Shown in pieces: positions 6,162 to 11,424 of a stretch of 11,424 nt of DNA (the stretch's first letter is position 1; each line of letters opens with the position of its first letter). The notes below the pieces were generated by a model that was given only the letters and a program-made list of their open reading frames with translations, searched no databases and was not told the DNA's origin. Made by a program: the position numbers and the translations under genes. The DNA is from Methanobacteriota archaeon (lineage in GTDB: Archaea > Altiarchaeota > Altiarchaeia > IMC4 > QMZM01): the NCBI GenBank assembly GCA_903930485.1, contig CAIYYO010000096.1:1-11424 (forward strand), read 5' to 3'.

Positions 6162-6983
6162 CTATTGCTTCACCCCTTTCCTCTTCAGGATGACTGTCGA
6201 GACCCATAAAAGAATGCCGGTATAGACCGCCGGATAAAGGAAGCCGGCAGCGTATTTTAGGAGGTCTGAGGAGTTCACCGCGTCTATGCCGGTGGAAAGA
6301 TACTCTATGGGCGAAATAAATTGCGTGATGTTTATCAAAGACACGGTCAAGTCTCTTGCGATCGAGACCGCGGGGTTTATGTCCGGTATTATCCCTAACA
6401 AGATGCCTGCGACCTTAAGGAGGAACAACGCGATCATGAATACTATCAGCAGGAATATCGAGCCAGTCACGCTCGACGTCAGCGTGGAGAGCAGGATCCC
6501 GAGGCTTACTATGCAGGATATCAGGAGCACAGCGAGGACCGCGATCTTGAGGGATGACTCATTGATCCCCAGGCCGAATGCAAGGCCTGCGGCCGCAATG
6601 AATAATGTCGTTCCAAGAAGCAGCAATACGAATACGGCCATCCTTCCGAGGTATTTTCCAAGGATGAAAGACCGTTCATCGACCGGGCCGTAGAATAGCA
6701 CTTCCAGCGTCTTGTCCTGGCGTTCGCGCGCTATCGTCGTGACCGAGGTCACGGCCATGTAAAGCGAATATACCCCGAGCACTGCGAGCATGGTTATGCT
6801 TGTATAGATATCCGTCAACCCCACGCCCATAGACAAGAATGCCCCTTTCACCGCGCTGAAGAAATAGGCGCTGAGAACCGCCCCGGCGCACGCCATAAGG
6901 AAAGCCAGGTATACTCCCGGAGTGCGAAGCGTCCTCATGACATCCTTTTTCGCTATCAGCTTTATCGCGTGGATCCTGTGCAT
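6162..6983 (-). CDS. ABC-2 type transporter permease
   Basis: A 273-residue integral membrane protein with about six hydrophobic segments (roughly 24-42, 60-80, 112-137, 146-167, 173-198 and 246-265) and a basic N-terminus. The loop A85-R-E-R-Q-D-K-T-L-E-V-L followed by P-V-D-E-R-S-F-I-L-G-K is the diagnostic cytoplasmic element of ABC-2 exporters of the NosY/Nat type, where it couples to the ATPase. It should form the channel half of an exporter with the ATPase encoded 14 bases upstream; a homodimer is likely because no second permease is present. The substrate cannot be read from sequence; relatives export polysaccharide, peptides, drugs or sodium. No ectodomain is inserted between helices, unlike the ABC-2 members with large extracellular loops. 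Confidence 0.88.
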   Translation of the reverse strand: MHRIHAIKLIAKKDVMRTLRTPGVYLAFLMACAGAVLSAYFFSAVKGAFLSMGVGLTDIYTSITMLAVLGVYSLYMAVTSVTTIARERQDKTLEVLFYGPVDERSFILGKYLGRMAVFVLLLLGTTLFIAAAGLAFGLGINESSLKIAVLAVLLISCIVSLGILLSTLTSSVTGSIFLLIVFMIALFLLKVAGILLGIIPDINPAVSIARDLTVSLINITQFISPIEYLSTGIDAVNSSDLLKYAAGFLYPAVYTGILLWVSTVILKRKGVKQ

Positions 6984-6997
6984 TTTCTCTTTGTCTA

Positions 6998-7924
6998 TTA
7001 TCTATATTCTTTTGTAAGCTCGACGAACGCCGCTTCCAGGTCGACCTTTTCTTCCTTCATCGCTATGATGACTCCGCCTGCTTCAGTCACCCGTCTGGAG
7101 ATGTCCTTCCGCAGGTCTGCGGACCCGTCTATCCTTACCCTGATAGTGTTGCCGTCTGCTGAAACTTCTCTCACGTATCCGAGGGTCTTCAACGAGTCAA
7201 TTATTTTGTCAGTTGCCTTGTCCAGCTCTATTACCAGCTCTATGCCGCTCTTAATCGATCTCTTGAGCTTGTCCATGCTGCCCGACATGAGGAGCACGCC
7301 TTTGTCTATTATGCCTACCTGGTCGCAGAACTTGTCCATCTCCGAGAGGATGTGGGAGGAGATGAATACGGTTTTTCCTTTCTTCTTTTCTCCGAGTATC
7401 ACGTCCCTTACCTCTTTGACGCCTGTCGGGTCGAGGCCCTGTATCGGCTCGTCCAGGAACAAGAGATCGGGGTCGTGTATCAGCGCCCTTGCGATGTTTA
7501 TCTTCTGCTTCATGCCCTTGGAGTATTTCTTCAGCTGCTTGTCCCGGTGCTCGACTAGATTGAAATACGATAGCAGTTCGTCTATCCTTTCCTGTTTATT
7601 CTCTACGCCGTAAAGGTCTGCGAAGAATCCGAGGTATTCGGCGGCGGTCATGTAATTGTAAACATAAGGGTTGTCCGGGACGACTCCTATCCTTCTTTTC
7701 AGGCCCATCGTATCGCTTCTAAGGGATTTCCCGTACAGCAGAACGTCGCCCTCGGTCGGTTCCAGTATGCCGGTAAGCAAAGCTATCGTCGTCGTCTTCC
7801 CTGCGCCGTTGGGCCCGATGAAGCCGTAGATGATGCCTTTCTCTATCCCGAAATTCAGCCCTTTTACCCCGTAGGCTTTCCCGTATCTCTTCGTGAGGTT
7901 CACGGCCTCGACAACGTTGGCCAT
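6998..7924 (-). CDS. ABC-2 transporter ATP-binding protein
   Basis: A 308-residue ABC ATPase that powers the permease encoded next. Walker A is G37-P-N-G-A-G-K-T44, the signature is Y134-S-K-G-M-K-Q, Walker B is L154-L-F-L-D-E159, the D-loop is at G163-L-D and the switch His is H191. The Q-loop position reads V-V-P-D84-N, with Asp instead of Gln, a change seen in other exporter-type ATPases of this branch (often Glu). Residues ~215-308 form the extra C-terminal domain common in CcmA/Nat-type subunits. The order ATPase, permease, YchF-like GTPase on one strand with short gaps indicates one transcription unit starting in the 42-base region shared with gatA. Confidence 0.92.
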   Translation of the reverse strand: MANVVEAVNLTKRYGKAYGVKGLNFGIEKGIIYGFIGPNGAGKTTTIALLTGILEPTEGDVLLYGKSLRSDTMGLKRRIGVVPDNPYVYNYMTAAEYLGFFADLYGVENKQERIDELLSYFNLVEHRDKQLKKYSKGMKQKINIARALIHDPDLLFLDEPIQGLDPTGVKEVRDVILGEKKKGKTVFISSHILSEMDKFCDQVGIIDKGVLLMSGSMDKLKRSIKSGIELVIELDKATDKIIDSLKTLGYVREVSADGNTIRVRIDGSADLRKDISRRVTEAGGVIIAMKEEKVDLEAAFVELTKEYR

Positions 7925-7966
7925 CTGTTTATTTCTTTAATTCTTTGGAGTACTTAATTATAAAGT
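7925..7966. promoter_or_regulatory. Divergent promoter region between ABC unit and gatA
   Basis: Only 42 AT-rich bases separate the two start codons. On the minus strand TTTATAATTAA (7954-7964) lies about 35 bases before the ATPase ATG and is a good TATA box. On the plus strand CTTTAATT (7935-7942) lies about 29 bases before the gatA ATG and is a weaker candidate. The two promoters overlap physically, so the units may compete for TBP/TFB binding. Confidence 0.6.
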
Positions 7967-9262
7967 ATGGATGCGGTTACGCAGGTCGGGAAAGTCGAGG
8001 AAGCAGACCGGAAAGTGAACGCGTTCATCGTCTACGACAGGGATCGCGTTTCCGATAAGGGCCGGCGCGAGGAAGGGCCGCTATCCGGGCTCAAAGTCGC
8101 GGTGAAATCCAACATCTGTGTCGACGGACTGCTATGCACCTGCGCTTCGAAGACGCTTGAGAATTACATTTCGCCATACGACGCCACAGCAGTCGAAAGG
8201 CTGAAAAAGGGCTCGGCAACCATAATCGGCATGACCAACATGGACGAATACGCCTGCGGCTCATCAGGCGAGACTTCTTTTTACGGCCCCACCCAGAACC
8301 CTGCAGCGATGGGACACATACCCGGGGGGTCTTCGTCAGGATCCGCCGCCGCCGTAGCCGCCGGATTCGTGGACTGTGCGCTCGGGACCGATACCGGTGG
8401 CTCGATACGCAACCCTGCGTCGCACTGCGGGATAGTGGGTTACAAGCCGACATACGGCGTCGTATCTCGTTACGGGTTGATAGACCTTGCGATGAGTTTG
8501 GATCAGGTAGGACCGTTGGCAAAAGACGTGAAGACTGCGACGCGACTACTCGAAACCATTGCAGGCCATGATGTACGGGACGAAACTTCTCTCGCCCTGG
8601 ACAAAGAATTCTACAAGTTCGCAGAGAACCTTAATCCAGACCTGAACAAGGTAAAGATAGGCTACGCCAAGGAATTCGACGGCCTGATAAGCGACGAAGG
8701 GATAAAAAAGATAATACACCAGGCGCTCGACAAATTATCGGGCGCGGGCGCAGAGATAGTGGACGTAAGCCTGCCGAACCTGGGGATCGCGATCCCGACC
8801 TATTACCTGAACGTCTACGTTGAGTTCTTTTCCGGCACGAGGAAATACGACGGCAGGCGCTACGGCCACAAGATAGAGGACGTCTGCGGCGAGGAAGTGC
8901 TGCGCAGGATACTTTTGGGGAGCTACATCAGCCAGAAGGAATACAGCGGCAAATTTTATAAGAAGGCGCTTCAGGCGAGGTCTCTCATCCGCAGGGACCT
9001 GTCCAATGCGCTGAAAGGCGTCAACGTCCTCGTGGGTCCGACAGTCCCGAAACTGCCGCACAAACTTGGCATGAAGATCGACGACCCGCGCGTGATGTAT
9101 GCATACGATATTTTCACGGTCGTTGCGAACCTTGCAGGGATCCCGGCGGGAGTTGTTCCGGCAGGAAAAGTTGGAGGAATCCCGACGGGATTACAGGTCA
9201 TGGGAGACGTGCTATGCGACCAGAAGGTTCTGAATGTGATGGCGGGATTCGAAGGATGTTGA
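7967..9262 (+). CDS. gatA: Asp/Glu-tRNA(Asn/Gln) amidotransferase subunit A
   Basis: A 431-residue amidase-signature protein, the glutaminase subunit of GatCAB. It frees ammonia from glutamine, which GatB uses to convert Asp-tRNA(Asn) or Glu-tRNA(Gln) to the amide form in the cytoplasm. The Ser-cisSer-Lys triad is visible: K47 in V-A-V-K-S-N-I, S122 in G-G-S-S-S-G-S, and S146 in D-T-G-G-S-I-R, with the 24-residue spacing of the Staphylococcus enzyme. The motif G-Y-K-P-T-Y-G-V-V-S-R-Y-G-L and the following D-Q-V-G-P are also GatA-typical. The N-terminus is short compared with bacterial GatA, as in many archaea. gatB and gatC are not in the window, so the complex must be encoded in split loci. 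It is a monocistronic gene, convergent with the propeller gene 12 bases away. Confidence 0.95.
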   Translation: MDAVTQVGKVEEADRKVNAFIVYDRDRVSDKGRREEGPLSGLKVAVKSNICVDGLLCTCASKTLENYISPYDATAVERLKKGSATIIGMTNMDEYACGSSGETSFYGPTQNPAAMGHIPGGSSSGSAAAVAAGFVDCALGTDTGGSIRNPASHCGIVGYKPTYGVVSRYGLIDLAMSLDQVGPLAKDVKTATRLLETIAGHDVRDETSLALDKEFYKFAENLNPDLNKVKIGYAKEFDGLISDEGIKKIIHQALDKLSGAGAEIVDVSLPNLGIAIPTYYLNVYVEFFSGTRKYDGRRYGHKIEDVCGEEVLRRILLGSYISQKEYSGKFYKKALQARSLIRRDLSNALKGVNVLVGPTVPKLPHKLGMKIDDPRVMYAYDIFTVVANLAGIPAGVVPAGKVGGIPTGLQVMGDVLCDQKVLNVMAGFEGC

Positions 9263-9264
9263 CC

Positions 9265-9274
9265 TATTTTTCTT
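9265..9274 (+). terminator. Short T-rich terminator after gatA
   Basis: TATTTTTCTT lies immediately after the gatA stop codon in the 12-base gap before the convergent gene. It fits an archaeal oligo-T terminator but is short. Confidence 0.4.
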
Positions 9275-11071
9275 CTATCTGTTAGGGTTCCCGATGTCCG
9301 TGTCTTCCCCGCGGTCTACGCCGAATAATATCTTTTCCATGTCGTCCATGTAGGGGTCTTCATTGGCCGGCAGCGCTTTTTTGATCGCTTCCACGGGATA
9401 GTCTACTTTTTGTTCCACTACTTTTTTCTTGGCCGGCCTGGGCTTTTTTTCGCTGAATCTGTCCTTGACCGTATCCCCTGCCACGAACAATACAGCGATG
9501 ATGAGGAGGTATTCCGACATGAAGAGGACGAAGTTCAGGGGCGAGAGGTCGATGCTTTCTTTGGCCATCGCTGTCGAGGTCGTGGAACCTGTAGTCGTTG
9601 TCGTTGCTCCTGCTCCTGACAGGTTTGCGAAGCTTCTTTGCATGGCTTCGATCAGGTTCTCGGTGGTTGTCGTCACGTATGCGGTAGTGGTCGAGGTTGT
9701 TGTCGTAGTAGTCGTCGCAGGCATCGACGTAGTCGTGGTCGTAGGCTCCGGCGGCTTTTCCTCGGGCTTTGTGCCGAATATGTACAGTTTGCTTCCTGAA
9801 GCCGCGAGTATCTCCAGGTTCCCGTCGTTGTTTATGTCTGCGAGGATCGGCGACTGGTCTATCGGGTCCTTGGTCTTGTATCCCCATTCCGCGTATCCGG
9901 TGGAGTTTATCACGTATAAGGAGCCGTCGTCCGAGCCGAAGGCTATCTCGGCTTTGCCGTCGCCGTCCAGGTCCGCGACCGCGGGCGAGGCGAGTATCCT
10001 TCCGTTGACGGTGTATGTCTGCTTTACCTGGCCCGTGGTGTTAAGTATGTAAAGGGTTTTGTCTCTTGAGCCTGCTATTATCTCTTTGGCATAATCTCCG
10101 TCTATGTCTGCGAGGACCGGCGGGGATACTATTTCTCCTCCGGTCTTGTATGCCCAGTCCTTTCCGAGGGTGGATACTGTCAGAGGCTCGTCCTTGCAGG
10201 TTCCGTCGTTGTCGCATTTTTTGACTGATTCGGCGCTGCCGTGCTGGGTGTATGAGAGAGAGTATATGTTTCCGTCCGCGCTTGTTATTACGACGTCGGT
10301 CTTTCCGTCCCTGTTGTAATCGTAAGCAATTACTCCGTTGACCGCTCCCTGCGCGTTGTAAGACCATCTCATTAGGCCGGGAAAGCCGATAACATCCACT
10401 CTGTCGTTCACCGAGCCTACGAAGATGTCGGTTTTATTGTCCTTGTCAAAGTCTCCGAAGGAGGGGATGGTAGTCGGGTCGTCGAATAGGGAATAACTTT
10501 TCATTATTTTTCCCTGGTAGTCTATCACGTAGAGGTTTTCGTCCGAAGAGGCGGCGACTATCTCCTTTTGAGGCCATGCGTCCAGGTTGACTGCTACGGG
10601 CGACTGCTTTATCGAGCCGTTCGTGGATAAGTTCCATATTTCCTTTCCGCCGGAATCTATGAGGTATATGCGGCCGTCTCCGGACCCGAACAGTATCTCG
10701 TATTTGCCGTCGCCGTATATGTCGTATATCCCGGGCGTCGTGACGCTTCCGTTGGTCTCGTAGGTCCATAACACATTAGCCTCGGGGTCGAGGGCGTAGA
10801 GGGTTTTATTCTGGGACCCTAACAGTATCTCGGTCTTGTTGTCTCCGTTTATGTCTGCGGCTACAGGCGACGATACGTCCGAACCTGCGTCAAAGAGGTA
10901 GAGCAGGCTCAGGTTCTCTATATGGTCTCTTGAGTAGGCGGTGCTGTAACCGGTATGATTCAGGTCGTAGTATTGTACGGGCCAGTCCGACTCCTGGAAC
11001 ACAGCCCGGCAGCTTGCGGCGGCAAGTATCAGCCATAACACGGTGAACAGGATACGCCAGCTCTTTTTCAT
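9275..11071 (-). CDS. FG-GAP/PQQ-like beta-propeller surface protein, C-terminally anchored
   Basis: A 598-residue exported protein. Residues 1-~23 are a signal peptide whose end (A-A-A-S-C21) could also be read as a weak lipobox. W30-P-V-Q-Y-Y-D-L-N-H-T-G-Y-S opens the propeller, as in many archaeal PQQ-like proteins. Eight blade repeats follow (about 67-433), seven carrying an acidic Ca-binding loop of the D-x-N/D-x-D-x-x-x-E/D type (for example D73-E81, D322-E330, D367-E375); the third blade has lost it. A loop with C286 and C292 sits between blades five and six. Residues 444-503 are a threonine-rich stalk, 512-532 a membrane helix, and 533-598 a basic then acidic cytoplasmic tail. More than ten N-x-S/T sequons suggest heavy N-glycosylation. 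The role is probably adhesion, cell contact or ligand binding at the surface; an enzymatic PQQ role is unlikely because the motif set is FG-GAP. It is a single gene with its own TATA box. Confidence 0.88.
   Translation of the reverse strand: MKKSWRILFTVLWLILAAASCRAVFQESDWPVQYYDLNHTGYSTAYSRDHIENLSLLYLFDAGSDVSSPVAADINGDNKTEILLGSQNKTLYALDPEANVLWTYETNGSVTTPGIYDIYGDGKYEILFGSGDGRIYLIDSGGKEIWNLSTNGSIKQSPVAVNLDAWPQKEIVAASSDENLYVIDYQGKIMKSYSLFDDPTTIPSFGDFDKDNKTDIFVGSVNDRVDVIGFPGLMRWSYNAQGAVNGVIAYDYNRDGKTDVVITSADGNIYSLSYTQHGSAESVKKCDNDGTCKDEPLTVSTLGKDWAYKTGGEIVSPPVLADIDGDYAKEIIAGSRDKTLYILNTTGQVKQTYTVNGRILASPAVADLDGDGKAEIAFGSDDGSLYVINSTGYAEWGYKTKDPIDQSPILADINNDGNLEILAASGSKLYIFGTKPEEKPPEPTTTTTSMPATTTTTTTSTTTAYVTTTTENLIEAMQRSFANLSGAGATTTTTGSTTSTAMAKESIDLSPLNFVLFMSEYLLIIAVLFVAGDTVKDRFSEKKPRPAKKKVVEQKVDYPVEAIKKALPANEDPYMDDMEKILFGVDRGEDTDIGNPNR
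9560..9742 (-). repeat. Threonine-rich stalk coded by ACN repeats
   Basis: Residues 444-504 of the propeller protein contain Thr runs of 5, 7, 3, 4 and 5 residues, separated by a short amphipathic stretch around ENLIEAMQRSF. The codons mix ACG, ACT, ACA and ACC, so the tract is (ACN)n rather than a pure microsatellite, though still prone to length change. Such tracts are usually O-glycosylated spacers that hold a domain away from the membrane. Confidence 0.75.
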
Positions 11072-11091
11072 CTCAGAAGTCTCGTGGAATC

Positions 11092-11100
11092 ATTAAATAT
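11092..11100 (-). promoter_or_regulatory. TATA box for the propeller gene
   Basis: The coding strand reads ATATTTAAT, centred about 25 bases before the ATG at 11071, again predicting a leaderless transcript. It lies back to back with the promoter of the plus-strand SpoIIM-family gene. Confidence 0.6.
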
Positions 11101-11102
11101 CC

Positions 11103-11112
11103 CTATTAATAA
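11103..11112 (+). promoter_or_regulatory. TATA box for the SpoIIM-family gene
   Basis: CTATTAATAA is centred about 30 bases before the ATG at 11139. This spacing favours 11139 over the in-frame ATG at 11112, which overlaps the box itself. Confidence 0.5.
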
Positions 11113-11138
11113 TGTATTATGAAACGTTTGCTTTTATT

Positions 11139-11424
11139 ATGGTACTCGAATCTATCATCAGGCCCTCGAAGATGGAAAAGCACCCGCTTAAGATGCTGGC
11201 GGTCGGCTTCTTCTATTCCAGCCTCGGCCTCCTGCTCGCATTGTTCGTTTTCTCGGATTACGCAAGCCTTGCGAGCGTTTTTATAACGACGCTGCCTCTT
11301 GTCATCGTTATGATCAATACCGTGAAGTACGAAGAGGAGAAGGATTTCGAGATACACAAGGAGACCTTCCTCATAAAAGAGCACGGAAAGGCGTTGTCGA
11401 TGTTCTTTTTCCTTTTCATGGGCA
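11139..11424 (+). CDS. SpoIIM-family membrane protein, 3' end missing
   Basis: The first 95 residues of a protein cut by the window edge. It begins M-V-L-E-S-I-I-R-P, then K-M-E-K-H-P-L-K-M-L, then a hydrophobic segment (~20-40), a second (~44-62), a highly charged stretch (K-Y-E-E-E-K-D-F-E) and the start of a third hydrophobic stretch (M-F-F-F-L-F). This arrangement is that of the archaeal proteins annotated as stage II sporulation protein M, common in DPANN genomes, where sporulation is absent and the role is unknown; in Bacillus SpoIIM helps remodel peptidoglycan during engulfment. The family call rests on remembered N-terminal style, so it is moderately sure. An in-frame ATG at 11112 would add nine residues; I prefer 11139 because of promoter spacing and the usual MVLE start. 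Confidence 0.65.
   Translation, partial: MVLESIIRPSKMEKHPLKMLAVGFFYSSLGLLLALFVFSDYASLASVFITTLPLVIVMINTVKYEEEKDFEIHKETFLIKEHGKALSMFFFLFMG

Noticed and set aside
6969..7613. 214-codon plus-strand frame opposite the ABC ATPase
   Set aside because: It is Ser/Leu-rich with no motif, and the minus frame has every ABC ATPase motif in order.
9429..10052. 207-codon plus-strand frame opposite the propeller gene
   Set aside because: It is Val-rich because it mirrors the Thr repeats; it has no domain, no promoter, and the opposite frame has eight clear blade repeats.
11112..11424. Upstream ATG as the start of the SpoIIM-family gene
   Set aside because: It overlaps the likely TATA box and adds nine residues that do not look like the family's usual MVLE start.

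Overview
The window looks like a piece of an archaeal chromosome, probably from an uncultivated DPANN-like lineage. The phylum assignment is inference. Support comes from an archaeal YchF-type GTPase with an N-terminal-half cysteine cluster, a beta-RFAP-synthase-like GHMP protein, an archaeal SpoIIM-family membrane protein, TATA-type promoters about 25-30 bp upstream of start codons with almost no leader, and exported proteins with poly-threonine linkers and many N-x-S/T sequons. Coding density is very high. No tRNA, rRNA, CRISPR array, insertion sequence or integrase is visible, and no non-coding stretch longer than about 120 bases exists.

Layout, left to right. 1-1204 (+): the 3' part of a sequon-saturated coiled-coil surface protein, overlapped by a 75-residue lipoprotein gene that ends at an oligo-T terminator. 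1230-2081 (-): a membrane-anchored DNase I-like nuclease. 2170-2511 (+): a small GIY-YIG protein. 2506-4810 (-): a two-gene unit with a TATA box, encoding a four-helix membrane protein with a strikingly regular cysteine-pair repeat, then the GHMP/beta-RFAP-synthase-like protein. 4842-7924 (-): a unit of ABC ATPase, ABC-2 permease and YchF-like GTPase, followed by a short ORF that repeats the end of the GTPase TGS domain and starts on an ATGA overlap. 7967-9262 (+): GatA, divergent from the ABC unit. 9275-11071 (-): a large FG-GAP/PQQ-like beta-propeller surface protein with a signal peptide, threonine stalk, membrane anchor and cytoplasmic tail. 11139-end (+): the 5' part of a SpoIIM-family membrane protein.

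Functionally, the window mixes housekeeping genes (GatA in amidated aminoacyl-tRNA synthesis, a ribosome-associated-type GTPase) with a concentration of cell-surface genes: coiled coil, lipoprotein, nuclease, Cys-repeat protein, propeller and ABC-2 exporter. Three of the exported proteins share threonine tracts, suggesting a common glycosylated-stalk design. The most unusual items are the cysteine-pair repeat with strictly alternating spacing (3545-4117), the 11-residue sequon-bearing coiled-coil repeat (643-741), a DNase I-like enzyme close in motif detail to animal DNase I, including the cysteines of its structural disulfide, and the diverged TGS-tail ORF behind the GTPase. None of these amounts to a proven new system from sequence alone.
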